From: Desulfotalea sp.
GTDB lineage: Bacteria; Desulfobacterota; Desulfobulbia; Desulfobulbales; Desulfocapsaceae
Reading direction: 5' to 3'
Assembly: GCA_002733995.1 (NCBI GenBank)
Contig: NVXR01000037.1
Coordinates: 1 to 64,000, forward strand
DNA length: 64,000 nt
In this document: positions 25,137 through 34,564 of the stretch, piece after piece
Layout of the letters: each line of letters begins with the position of its first letter
Numbering within the stretch: the stretch's first letter is position 1
Notes under the pieces: model-generated
Databases searched by the model: none
Told to the model about the DNA's origin: nothing
Seen by the model: only the letters and a program-made list of their open reading frames with translations
Made by a program: the position numbers and the translations under genes

Positions 25137-26449
25137 TTTATGTAGCACTAATAATCCTCGTATTATGCCTTATTGTTGGCGTTCCCGTGCCAATTAGTTT
25201 TATGGCATCTGGTGCATGGCTTGTCTTTTTTGGTGGCATAGACGGAAACGGATACGCAGCAAGCCAGTTGTTACCATACGGCTACAAACAGATGGATTCT
25301 GTTCCCCTCATCGCCATTGCTCTCTTTATAGCCGCTGGCGGTATCATGGAGCGGGGAAAAATAGGCCAAAAACTCATTGATTTTGTCGATGTTTTTGTCG
25401 GTGACCTCAAAGGCGGCCTCGGTATCGTGGCCACCATATCCTGTGCTATTGTCGGCTCCATTTGCGGTGCTGCCTGCGCCACCTTATCATGCGTTGGTAC
25501 TATTACATTTCCACGCTTTAAAGCTGAAGGGTATCCACGAGGTCTGGCTGCAGCACTTTTGGCAAACGCCTCTCTTCTCGGCCTCCTCATCCCCCCGAAT
25601 GCAACACTTATCATCTTCGCCTGGATTACCGGTCAACCAGTACTTGCATGTTTTCTCGCAACAGTTGTCCCCGGCTTCATGGTCATAGTACTTTTATGCC
25701 TTACCAATCGGTGGCTTCTACGGGACAATACCACCGTCATTGTTGCCGAAAAAAGAACTACTCCTGAGCGGATTGCACTCCTCAAAACAAGAACAAAAGA
25801 GGCAATACCCTCTCTAATGCTTCCATTTATCGTTCTGGGTGGTATCTATGGTGGTTTTATGACAACCACAGAAGCCTCGGCGATGGCTGTTCTTTATGCA
25901 ATCCCTATTGGCATGTTTGTCTACAAAGCACTCACCCTAAAAGGCACCTACCAGGTACTTGTTGAATCGGCAATTACCACAGGCGTTATTATGGTTATGC
26001 TCTATTCAGTTGCCATGTTGAGTAGACTCTACCTATTAGAGGATCTTCCTGGAGTACTGCTAGGACTCTTCCAATCAGTCTCCGATGATCCGATGGTTAT
26101 CATGTTCATGATCAATATTTTTCTGGTCATCATGGGGATGCTTATGGACGACATAAGTGTGGTGGTTCTTGCCACACCAATCCTTATGCCGATAGTGTTA
26201 CACCTGGGCTTTAATCCCATTCATTTTGCGGCAATAATTGGTGTCAACACCGGGCTAGGATGTATTACACCACCCGCGGCACCAGTTCTTTATCTGTCAG
26301 GAAGACTCGGTTCTGCACCCATCAACGAGATGATGAAACCATGCATGTGGTTCATCTTACTTTGTTGGATACCGGTACTTGCACTGGTGGTCTTTTTTCC
26401 TAAAATCTCACTCCTGTTGCCCCACATGATTTTGGGGACACCCTGGTAA
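25133..26449 (+). CDS. dctM: TRAP transporter large permease subunit
   Basis: 438 aa, about 12 hydrophobic segments. The ATG at 25133 overlaps the dctQ stop by four bases and follows GGAGG; the frame is open further upstream but only over dctQ. Family motifs include LLIPPNATLIIFAWITGQ (~152-169) and GCITPPAAPVLYLSG (~378-392). It couples sodium- or proton-driven uptake to the DctP-bound substrate. Confidence 0.88.
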   Translation: MIYVALIILVLCLIVGVPVPISFMASGAWLVFFGGIDGNGYAASQLLPYGYKQMDSVPLIAIALFIAAGGIMERGKIGQKLIDFVDVFVGDLKGGLGIVATISCAIVGSICGAACATLSCVGTITFPRFKAEGYPRGLAAALLANASLLGLLIPPNATLIIFAWITGQPVLACFLATVVPGFMVIVLLCLTNRWLLRDNTTVIVAEKRTTPERIALLKTRTKEAIPSLMLPFIVLGGIYGGFMTTTEASAMAVLYAIPIGMFVYKALTLKGTYQVLVESAITTGVIMVMLYSVAMLSRLYLLEDLPGVLLGLFQSVSDDPMVIMFMINIFLVIMGMLMDDISVVVLATPILMPIVLHLGFNPIHFAAIIGVNTGLGCITPPAAPVLYLSGRLGSAPINEMMKPCMWFILLCWIPVLALVVFFPKISLLLPHMILGTPW

Positions 26450-26451
26450 TA

Positions 26452-26610
26452 ATGAAGACGCAATTTTACAAAAATATCTTTACTATCGCCTGTTTTGCTT
26501 CTTTTCTGACAGGCATGACCCTGGACGAACCTTTTGCATTCGTGGCAGCTATGATTTTCGGAATGCTCTCAAGAACAGCGGTAAGAAAAGGATGGTCTGA
26601 CCCCTTTTAG
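26452..26610 (+). CDS. 52-aa ORF directly after dctM
   Basis: Starts two bases after the dctM stop and ends with TAG at 26608-26610. The product begins MKTQFYKNIFTIACFASFL, has one or two hydrophobic stretches (~8-21, 27-40) and ends RKGWSDPF. There is no strong ribosome site, but the spacing suggests coupling to dctM. No family is recognised. It may be a small accessory membrane peptide of the transporter. Confidence 0.5.
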   Translation: MKTQFYKNIFTIACFASFLTGMTLDEPFAFVAAMIFGMLSRTAVRKGWSDPF

Positions 26611-26679
26611 CCCCAACTGTTTTATTCTGGAACCTTCCTCAGACTTCCAGGATATGACATTTCCACCCATGACTCTTCC

Positions 26680-26720
26680 CCGTAGTTGGTCCTATCGACT
26701 ACGGGGAGGGGCATCCTTGC
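26680..26720. terminator. Hairpin between the convergent TRAP operon and phoR
   Basis: CCCCGTAGT pairs with ACTACGGGG, with further partial pairing inside. It lies between dctM plus its small ORF (plus strand) and phoR (minus strand). Neither side has a good T-run, so this is a weak call for a shared transcript end. Confidence 0.4.
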
Positions 26721-26826
26721 GACGTAAAGCTAACCACAACATAAACGCACAAAGCATGGCAGGTAACACGGGTTATCAGCCGATGCAAACTACTGCCCAG
26801 CCGGTGAGTATAGCCACCAGCACCCC

Positions 26827-28644
26827 CTATACTCCAGACGTCATATTAATGATCAGGCTAAACGTAGAGCCAACTCCCACAACACTTTCAACCTCAACAG
26901 TTCCGCCATGGGAATGGGCAATATGTTTTACAATGGCCAACCCCAGGCCGGTACCGCCAACGGCTCTACTTCTCGCTCTATCGATTCGATAAAACCTTTC
27001 AAAAAGTCGTGGAAGATGTTCTTTTTGAATGCCACAACCAGCATCAGTAACGCTCATTCGAACAACCTCTCCCTCGGTTGAATCTATCACTTCACAACTT
27101 ATAGTAACAGTGCCCCCCGCCTTGCTATAGGCGATAGCGTTAACAATTAAATTAACGAGGGCCTGCTCAATAAGGGCCCCATTCATCTGCAAAACAATAT
27201 CTTGAGCACAGTGACACTCAAGTTGGATCCCCGCCCTATCGGCCTTCAATTGACTACTTTGTATTGCTGAATTAATCACGGATAAAACTGCTGTCTTTTC
27301 AGATACAATTTTGCCCTGCCTTGCCTCTTCTTCGATCCTTGAGAGACAGAGTAAATCATCAATAATTGTGTTAAGCCGGGAGGATTGCCGTAACACAATT
27401 TCAAGGAATTTCTCGGAATCCTCGCGGCTGTCTAAAGCTCCATCCAGCAGGGTCTCTACATAGCCTTGGATTGAGGTGATTGGGGTTCGCAGCTCGTGGG
27501 AAACATTAGCGACAAAATCTCTTCTTATATTCTCAAGACGTCTGAGGCGTGTGACATCATTCATTACCACTAACACCCCAACATACTCACCAAAACCATC
27601 GCTGAGTGTGACCACATGGGTTTGCAAAAAGCGCTCTCCGTCTTTTTCAGAGAATGTTATTTCCTCTTCCACGGGTTGCTTTGTCAGCAGTGTATTTGCT
27701 ATTTTCTGCTGCAACTTCACATTACGCACAACCTGCTGCACAACTTTCCCCGTAGCCGCGCTCCTCTCAACATTAAATAGCCTTGCGGCGGACTTGTTTA
27801 TGCTGATTATCCTCTCTTCTGAATCAATTGCTATCACCGCCTCAACCATACTTGAGAAAACAGTCTCCAATTGATTCCGATGGGTAACAATCGCCTGTAT
27901 TTTTTCATCGAGAAGCGCAGCCATGCGATCCATGGAAGCTGCAAGTGCTATTATTTCCAACGAGGCAGTCTTCTTTGCTTCCGGTAGCATCCTCTCACTA
28001 AAATCTCCCCTGGCAAATTGCTCAGCACTCCTTTTCATTCGCTCAAGAGGACGACTCACGTTTCTTGAAATAAGGAGAGTAACAAGCCCTGCCACCAAGA
28101 GAACAATCAAGGAACCAAAGAATATTCGTGTCTTAATTCTGGCAAGTGTCTTTTCAAGTGAGGCCACAGAAACAGAGGTTCTTAACACGAACAACGGTCC
28201 CTCCCCCTTGCCAATAGTTATAGGAACCGCAACATAAATATGACTTTCATCAAGGGTACGACTAAAGCGACGAGAGCTGCCGACAGAACCGTTCAAGGCC
28301 ATTTTAATTTCTTCACGACTGCGATGATTATTCATCACCTCAGGGGTCTCATTGGAATCCGCAAGCACCTCGCCCCCACGACCAACAACAGTAATCCGGG
28401 TTCCTGACTCCCGCCCAGCAGTCACACAGTAATCCCGAAGTCCCTGCTCATTATCCGCCTCGATATAAGCAGAAACGTTATAGCTTAAAAGTCGCGCCCT
28501 TGCCTCCAGATCCGATTCTGTATCCTGCAGATAAAATTCCTCAAGGGTGGTCGCACCATACCAGCTGACGATAACAATCGCCACAATGAGAGTAATCACA
28601 TTGGCAGGAAATATCTGCCATACTAATTTCTTTGCTTTCATCAT
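26827..28644 (-). CDS. phoR: Phosphate-regulon sensor histidine kinase
   Basis: 605 aa. Two membrane helices (~12-30 and ~168-188) flank a periplasmic sensor, unlike the short E. coli PhoR. HAMP (~190-245), PAS (~255-350), HisKA with phospho-acceptor His in VSHELRTPITS (~385-395) and HATPase_c (NAIAYS N-box, GCGI, GGTGLGLAI) follow. It senses phosphate status through PstSCAB-PhoU and phosphorylates PhoB. Its start is three bases after the phoB stop. Confidence 0.88.
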   Translation of the reverse strand: MMKAKKLVWQIFPANVITLIVAIVIVSWYGATTLEEFYLQDTESDLEARARLLSYNVSAYIEADNEQGLRDYCVTAGRESGTRITVVGRGGEVLADSNETPEVMNNHRSREEIKMALNGSVGSSRRFSRTLDESHIYVAVPITIGKGEGPLFVLRTSVSVASLEKTLARIKTRIFFGSLIVLLVAGLVTLLISRNVSRPLERMKRSAEQFARGDFSERMLPEAKKTASLEIIALAASMDRMAALLDEKIQAIVTHRNQLETVFSSMVEAVIAIDSEERIISINKSAARLFNVERSAATGKVVQQVVRNVKLQQKIANTLLTKQPVEEEITFSEKDGERFLQTHVVTLSDGFGEYVGVLVVMNDVTRLRRLENIRRDFVANVSHELRTPITSIQGYVETLLDGALDSREDSEKFLEIVLRQSSRLNTIIDDLLCLSRIEEEARQGKIVSEKTAVLSVINSAIQSSQLKADRAGIQLECHCAQDIVLQMNGALIEQALVNLIVNAIAYSKAGGTVTISCEVIDSTEGEVVRMSVTDAGCGIQKEHLPRLFERFYRIDRARSRAVGGTGLGLAIVKHIAHSHGGTVEVESVVGVGSTFSLIINMTSGV

Positions 28645-28647
28645 GAT

Positions 28648-29397
28648 TTATTGCTGTTTTTCGGCTGCAGATTTATAGCGATAACCGATGCCACGAACAG
28701 TCTCAATACACATTCCATAGACACCCATTTTCCTCCTGAGCCCAAAGATCTGTACATCAACTGCCCTGGGTGTGATGAGGAAGTCATACCCACGCACAGA
28801 ATCAATAATCTGCTGTCGGCTAAAAACCCATCCAGGCTTTCCTGCAAGCAGGACAAGAATACTAAACTCTGTTGTGGTAAGAAGCACCTCAACACCGTCA
28901 AGACTTACTTCATGGCGCCTGCTATCAATCTCCAGTCCATCAACGGCGATAACACCACCCCAGGGCCGATTAGCATCAAGCTGACTTGATGCCATGCGTT
29001 TAACAACAGCCTTAATACGTGCCACAAGAACTTTGGGGCTAAACGGTTTAGTTATATAATCATCAGCCCCACACTCAAGACCTGCAACGACGTCTTCTTC
29101 CTCACCTTTAGCCGTGAGCATGATAATTGGCAGTGATGTATCGCTATTCAACTCAGCTTTTCTGATCGTAGCACAAACCTCGACCCCACTCATACCCGGG
29201 AGCATCAAATCCAAGAGCACACAATCAATATCTTTGGCGCGAAGCAGTTGAATAGCCTCCTCACCACTGTCTGCACAGGTAACATGAAACCCCGCTCGAA
29301 TAAGATTATAGCTCACCAACTGTTGGATATCCGCCTCATCCTCCACTACCAGAACATTTATTTTTCCCATTTGTCTTTTATCAGTTTTATTTTTCAT
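28648..29397 (-). CDS. phoB: Phosphate-regulon response regulator, OmpR/PhoB family
   Basis: 249 aa from the ATG at 29397, which follows AAGGG. A receiver domain comes first (Asp in DCVLLDLMLPGMSG near residue 65; Lys in ITKPF), then a winged-helix DNA-binding domain ending VRGIGYRYK. It is paired with phoR and divergent from phoU-pst, which supports PhoB over other OmpR members. No clean E. coli-type Pho box was seen in the 29398-29647 gap. Confidence 0.88.
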   Translation of the reverse strand: MKNKTDKRQMGKINVLVVEDEADIQQLVSYNLIRAGFHVTCADSGEEAIQLLRAKDIDCVLLDLMLPGMSGVEVCATIRKAELNSDTSLPIIMLTAKGEEEDVVAGLECGADDYITKPFSPKVLVARIKAVVKRMASSQLDANRPWGGVIAVDGLEIDSRRHEVSLDGVEVLLTTTEFSILVLLAGKPGWVFSRQQIIDSVRGYDFLITPRAVDVQIFGLRRKMGVYGMCIETVRGIGYRYKSAAEKQQ

Positions 29398-29647
29398 TGG
29401 TACCCTTGAAACAATGAGCCACGAAGAGGGCAACTCATACCACGCCTTACGGCCAACATTTTGTTTTTAGACTTTCTCTATCCTGTACCATTTTCACATC
29501 CATAGCAACCCCTCCTATGCACTTCTAATCGTATCCTAATATTTATCTAATCAGAGAAAAACAATGGGCTTCTACTATAGAAATCATCCAATACAAAGAC
29601 GTCGTTAACCATTAACAATGTAGAAACAGACACAAGGTACGGTACAT

Positions 29648-30307
29648 ATGGATCACCATTTCACATTCCCCCACGAACTGGCCAGACTCAACAAAAAGCT
29701 CCTCTACCTGAGTGCAATGGTTGAGGAGAAGATACGCTTGGCCACACAGCTAATTGCGAGCCATGATCACGATGCGGCGCAGTCACTCATCAACTCTGAC
29801 TACGAGGTAGATGAGCTGGAAGTCGAAATAGAGGAGGACTGTTTAAAGATTCTTGCTCTGCACCAACCCGTCGCGGGTGATCTCAGATTCATTGTCACGG
29901 TGATCAAAATAAATAATGAAATGGAAAGAATTGCAGATATGGCTGTAAACATCGCTATGCGCGTAGATAACATCTCAAAATTTAACCACGCAGCAGCAAC
30001 CTCTTATGACTTCGCCCCAATGTCAGCCAAGGTTATTTGCATGTTACAAAAATCCATAGATTCTCTTGTGAACAGGGATTCTGTGACGGCAAAAACCATA
30101 TTTTTAGATGACGATTTCGTCGATAACTATAGGAACAAGTGCTACGAGGACATCAAAATCAGGATCAAAAAAGATCCAGAGCACCCCGGTTATCACATCA
30201 ACACCTATCTCCTTGCGCGCCATCTCGAACGGATAGCCGACAGGGCTGTCAACATAGCCGAAGAAGTCGTTTATCTCGTTGAAGGCACGATAACCCGTTT
30301 TAATTAA
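29648..30307 (+). CDS. phoU: Phosphate signalling protein PhoU
   Basis: 219 aa with two repeated three-helix PhoU domains. The metal-binding repeats read NEMERIADMAVNIA (~98-111) and RHLERIADRAVNIAEE (~195-210), the classic E-x3-D-x3-N pattern. It mediates inhibition of PhoR when phosphate is plentiful. It is the first gene of the plus-strand operon, whereas it is usually last. Confidence 0.92.
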   Translation: MDHHFTFPHELARLNKKLLYLSAMVEEKIRLATQLIASHDHDAAQSLINSDYEVDELEVEIEEDCLKILALHQPVAGDLRFIVTVIKINNEMERIADMAVNIAMRVDNISKFNHAAATSYDFAPMSAKVICMLQKSIDSLVNRDSVTAKTIFLDDDFVDNYRNKCYEDIKIRIKKDPEHPGYHINTYLLARHLERIADRAVNIAEEVVYLVEGTITRFN

Positions 30308-30428
30308 TTCCTAAATTTTACCAAGATTTGCTAACGAGGCCGAGTAGGCCAAGGGACGTTGCCGCTGATTTCGTTGATTTTACATCTTTCATTTTTTAGA
30401 CCTCTCTACTTACGGTGAAATACCTTAC

Positions 30429-31814
30429 ATGTATTCCTATCTCATACCCTGCATCCTGATTTGCACTGTAACTGCCTATATCCTTGGCACTCGCAGGGCA
30501 ACTACCCTTGCAAAACGTATAGGTGAAGTAAAAGACCTCCACTCCCTACCAGCCCACTATGGAGTTTTTACCGCCCTTTCATCTGCGATACCGGCTCTTT
30601 TTATATTTGCAATCTGGTGCTTCTGTGAAGACAAGGTCATCGGTACACTGGTCAGCCGCTCTCTTCCCACGGGACTACTTCAACTTTCAAAAAACGAACT
30701 CAGCCTTGTCCTCAACGAGGTGCAAAATATTGTTTTTGGAGGTTTTGTGGCTAGCAGCTCCAGCGATGCCATACAGGCCGCCGCAGAACATTATAAAACT
30801 CTGACCTCCACCGCCAGAAACATCGTGTCAGGAGTTGTCATAGGAGCAACTATCATTCCTGCGGCCATTGCCTATGGAAGAATTACGCCCAAACTCAGAG
30901 CCAGAAACATCGTTGAGACTGTGGCGATGGTTTTTCTTATCTGCTGCTCTGCTGTAGCCATTCTGACAACGCTTGGAATCGTACTCTCAGTTCTTTTTGA
31001 GGCAATACGCTTTTTCCAGGTTATACCGATAAATGATTTCATTTTCGGCCTCGACTGGAGTCCCCAAACAGCAATGCGTGCGGATCAAGCAGGCTCGTCC
31101 GGGGCTTTTGGTGCCATCCCGGTTTTTGCCGGCACCTTTCTGATAGCCATGATTGCCATGCTGGTCGCCATCCCTGTGGGCTTACTTTCGGCCATCTATC
31201 TTTCTGAATACGCAAGCACACCATTTCGTACGTGGGCAAAACCTATCATGGAAATACTCGCGGGTATCCCTACGGTCGTTTATGGATTTTTCGCCGCTCT
31301 CACGGTGGCACCCTTCATCAGAGATATTGGCAACGCAGTAGGACTAACCGTTTCTTCCGAGAGCGCTCTTGCGGCAGGCCTTGTCATGGGAATCATGATT
31401 ATCCCCTTTGTCTCTTCTCTCTCAGATGACGTGATACATGCCGTTCCCCAGAGCATGCGTGACGGCTCATTTGCCCTAGGGGCGACACGCTTTGAAACAA
31501 TCATGTATGTGATCATACCGGCGGCCCTGCCTGGGATCGTTGGCTCTATACTCCTTGCCGTATCCCGGGCCATAGGAGAGACCATGATTGTTGTGATGGC
31601 AGCCGGACTCTCGGCCAATCTGACCTTTAATCCACTCACTGCCGTTACCACAGTGACCGTACAAATCGTCACCCTGCTTGTTGGAGATCAGGAGTTTGAC
31701 AGCCCCAAAACCCTTGTAGCATTTGCCCTAGGGCTCCTGCTCTTCATCTTTACATTGATACTCAACATCATCGCACTACAGATCGTTCGTAAATACCGTG
31801 AGCAGTATGAATAA
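30429..31814 (+). CDS. pstC: Phosphate ABC transporter permease PstC (long form)
   Basis: 461 aa, longer than the ~310-aa enteric form. The extra N-terminal ~190 residues carry two or three helices and a loop, as in alphaproteobacterial-type PstC. The permease core has the EAA-like loop ASTPFRTWAKPIMEILAGIPTVVYGF (~260-285) and SRAIGETMIVVMAAG (~378-392). It forms the inner-membrane channel with PstA. Confidence 0.88.
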   Translation: MYSYLIPCILICTVTAYILGTRRATTLAKRIGEVKDLHSLPAHYGVFTALSSAIPALFIFAIWCFCEDKVIGTLVSRSLPTGLLQLSKNELSLVLNEVQNIVFGGFVASSSSDAIQAAAEHYKTLTSTARNIVSGVVIGATIIPAAIAYGRITPKLRARNIVETVAMVFLICCSAVAILTTLGIVLSVLFEAIRFFQVIPINDFIFGLDWSPQTAMRADQAGSSGAFGAIPVFAGTFLIAMIAMLVAIPVGLLSAIYLSEYASTPFRTWAKPIMEILAGIPTVVYGFFAALTVAPFIRDIGNAVGLTVSSESALAAGLVMGIMIIPFVSSLSDDVIHAVPQSMRDGSFALGATRFETIMYVIIPAALPGIVGSILLAVSRAIGETMIVVMAAGLSANLTFNPLTAVTTVTVQIVTLLVGDQEFDSPKTLVAFALGLLLFIFTLILNIIALQIVRKYREQYE

Positions 31815-31915
31815 TTGGGAACAAAACCGAAAACATACCTCCTTACTCATGGCAAAAGTTTGAGTAATAATCCGGCAAATATGCAGCGCATATTAAGCCA
31901 TACACATAGAAAACA

Positions 31916-33172
31916 ATGAAGAACCCCCTTGAACCAACTCCACAGGTGTGCAAACGCTATCGTACAGAAAAGGCATTTAAACGACTTGGCCTCTCCGCCA
32001 TTGTGATGTCTCTCTGTTTTGTATTTTTCCTTTTTTATACGATAATTGCTGACGGTTACTCTGCATTTACACAAACCTACATTCAAATCGAGGTTTCCTT
32101 TGATGAGACATTTTTCAGGGGGGCAAATATCTCCAATGCTAATTTCCCTGCCCTTGTCAAACGATCCATGGGGAAAATATTTCCTGGAGTAACGGGGAGA
32201 AAAGATACAAAAATGCTCTCCAGCATAGTCAGCCCTGCCGCCGCATATACTCTGCAAAATCTTGTTGAAACAAACCCCAAACTCATTGGAACCACAAAAT
32301 TTATCTGGGTGCTCGCCGATGACGATGTTGATATGTTTTTCAAAGGTAAAACAGTTACAAACGTAGCCGAGTCAAACAGACGCCTCAAAGACAAACAGCT
32401 CACATGGCTTGATCAACTCGTAAGTGAGGGCAAACTTGAAAGGAGGTTTAACAAAACATTTTTCACATCAGGGGACTCAAGAGAACCGGAGCTTGCCGGC
32501 ATCCTTGGGGCTGCTACAGGATCTCTACTCACACTTTTCATCACCCTGTCACTGTCGTTTCCCATTGGGGTTGCCACAGCCGTCTACCTTGAAGAATTTG
32601 CTCCGGCAAACCATTGGACTGATATCATTGAAGTTAATATCAATAATCTGGCAGCAGTCCCCTCCATCATATTTGGTCTGTTGGGCCTTGCCATTTTTAT
32701 CAACTTCTGGGGCCTGCCAAGATCAACTCCAATCGTCGGAGGCCTAGTACTTACCCTCATGACACTGCCGACAATAATAATTGCATCACGGGCTTCCCTT
32801 AAGTCGGTGCCGCCATCAATCCGTGAAGCAGCCCTTGGTATTGGCGCATCAAAGCTACAAACAATCACCCACCATGTCCTGCCACTTGCTCTACCCGGAA
32901 TGCTCACAGGAACAATCATTGGCATGGCCCAGGCCCTCGGAGAGACGGCACCACTACTAATGATCGGCATGGTAGCCTTTATCGCAGATGTCCCCGGTAC
33001 ATTCACCGACCCATCTGCAGTCCTTCCAGTACAAATCTACCTCTGGGCCGACAGCCCGGAACGGGCTTTTTCAGAGAAGACCTCTGCTGCAATTATGATA
33101 CTGCTCGCCTTTCTCATAGCAATGAACAGCATCGCAGTCTTCCTTCGTAAGAGATTTGAAACGAAATGGTAA
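31916..33172 (+). CDS. pstA: Phosphate ABC transporter permease PstA (long form)
   Basis: 418 aa. After the first helix (~25-45) there is an extended periplasmic segment of ~130 residues, seen in long PstA proteins with a DUF3333-like N-terminus. The core has EVNINNLAAVPSIIFGLLGLA (~239-259) and GMAQALGETAPLLMIG (~337-352). It partners PstC. Confidence 0.88.
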   Translation: MKNPLEPTPQVCKRYRTEKAFKRLGLSAIVMSLCFVFFLFYTIIADGYSAFTQTYIQIEVSFDETFFRGANISNANFPALVKRSMGKIFPGVTGRKDTKMLSSIVSPAAAYTLQNLVETNPKLIGTTKFIWVLADDDVDMFFKGKTVTNVAESNRRLKDKQLTWLDQLVSEGKLERRFNKTFFTSGDSREPELAGILGAATGSLLTLFITLSLSFPIGVATAVYLEEFAPANHWTDIIEVNINNLAAVPSIIFGLLGLAIFINFWGLPRSTPIVGGLVLTLMTLPTIIIASRASLKSVPPSIREAALGIGASKLQTITHHVLPLALPGMLTGTIIGMAQALGETAPLLMIGMVAFIADVPGTFTDPSAVLPVQIYLWADSPERAFSEKTSAAIMILLAFLIAMNSIAVFLRKRFETKW

Positions 33173-33278
33173 CACAATCCTCATATCGAGTTGTTCTAAT
33201 AACCAGCAACTCGCCAAACATGGCTCAAACAAACTAACAAACTCGCATTGCCTACATTACCTTTAAGGAGACACAAAA

Positions 33279-34322
33279 ATGAACATACAAACTATTGCAG
33301 CAGCAGGAGTTCTATCGCTTTTACTCTGCGGACCAGCTCTTGCCGCAAGGGACTACATTTCCATCGTAGGGTCTTCCACCGTTTATCCTTTTGCCACAGT
33401 TGTTGCGGAGCAGTTTGGCAAAACAACCGGCTCAAAAACCCCAAAGATTGAATCAACCGGTTCCGGGGGAGGCTTCAAACTTTTTTGTAGCGGGGTAGGA
33501 GTAAGCTACCCTGACATCACCAACGCATCCCGCGCAATCAAAAAATCTGAGATGCTGAAATGCCAGGCGAACGGCGTAAAAGATATCATTGAGGTCAAAA
33601 TCGGCTATGACGGGATCGTTCTCGCAAATTCAAAGAGCGCACCCCTACTCAAATTGAGCCGCAAAGATATCTTTCTTGCCCTCGCAAAAGAGGTACCAGA
33701 TCCTAAGAATCCAGGGAAGCTTATCGCCAACCCATATATAACTTGGAAGGATGTCAACAATTCTCTACCCGCAACTACAATAGAAGTCCTCGGGCCCCCA
33801 CCAACATCTGGTACCCGCGACGCATTTGTAGAACTCGCCATGGAAGGAGGTGCCAAGAAATTTAAGTTCATCAAGGCAATGAAAAAATCTGATAAAAAGG
33901 CATACAAGAAACTCTGCCATACCATCCGTGAAGATGGAGCCTATATCGAAGCTGGCGAAAATGACAATCTCATAGTGCAGAAGCTACAGGCAAACCCGGC
34001 CGCTGTAGGAATTTTCGGTTTCTCTTTCCTCGACCAGAACAGTGATGTCATCCAGGGGTCATTCATCGAAGATACGGCTCCCACTTTTGAGGCAATTGCC
34101 GAAGGTGCCTACCCAATATCCCGGCCACTTTACTTTTATGTAAAAAAGGCGCACGTCGATGTCATTCCAGGAATGAAAGGATACCTGGCGGAATTTACCA
34201 GCGACAAGGCTTGGGGCGAAGAGGGCTATTTGGCGGATAAAGGTATGATTCCCATGCCCGTTGCAGAAAGAAAACAATTCCAAGACGATGTTGTAACTCT
34301 TAAAGCCCTTGACATGAAATAA
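33279..34322 (+). CDS. pstS: Phosphate-binding periplasmic protein PstS
   Basis: 347 aa with a Sec signal peptide (cleavage after ALAA, ~23). Phosphate-binding loops are visible: GSSTVYPFA (~31-39), ESTGSGGGFKLF (~60-71) and PPTSGTRDAFVELA (~172-185). AAGGAG lies ten bases before the ATG. It is placed after the permeases and before a strong hairpin, so its mRNA may be stabilised separately. Confidence 0.92.
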   Translation: MNIQTIAAAGVLSLLLCGPALAARDYISIVGSSTVYPFATVVAEQFGKTTGSKTPKIESTGSGGGFKLFCSGVGVSYPDITNASRAIKKSEMLKCQANGVKDIIEVKIGYDGIVLANSKSAPLLKLSRKDIFLALAKEVPDPKNPGKLIANPYITWKDVNNSLPATTIEVLGPPPTSGTRDAFVELAMEGGAKKFKFIKAMKKSDKKAYKKLCHTIREDGAYIEAGENDNLIVQKLQANPAAVGIFGFSFLDQNSDVIQGSFIEDTAPTFEAIAEGAYPISRPLYFYVKKAHVDVIPGMKGYLAEFTSDKAWGEEGYLADKGMIPMPVAERKQFQDDVVTLKALDMK

Positions 34323-34344
34323 CAAGAACCTGCTTTAGTCACAT

Positions 34345-34386
34345 AAAAAGGGGTTGTAGAGAGGCCACAATCTAAAGCCCCTTTTA
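34345..34386 (+). terminator. Hairpin between pstS and pstB
   Basis: AAAAAGGGG pairs with CCCCTTTT (34345-34353, 34378-34385) and TTGT with ACAA inside. It acts as a terminator or attenuator and would keep PstS above PstB. Confidence 0.7.
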
Positions 34387-34564
34387 AAGAAATTAGGCCA
34401 ACTTTGCCCCACAAAAAAAGAAAAAAAAGAAAAATTCTACGGGGGCAATGGGAGCGAGAAACTGAGCAACACAAAGCAGACCTAGAGCGACCAACCACTT
34501 ATCCCGGATTCAGTCCCACTTAGCGGGGCTAAACATACGCAGTAGCTACGCAAAAGAGATAACT

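Noticed and set aside
29434..29647. Pho box upstream of phoU
   Set aside because: No pair of CTGTCAT-like direct repeats at the right spacing could be found by eye.
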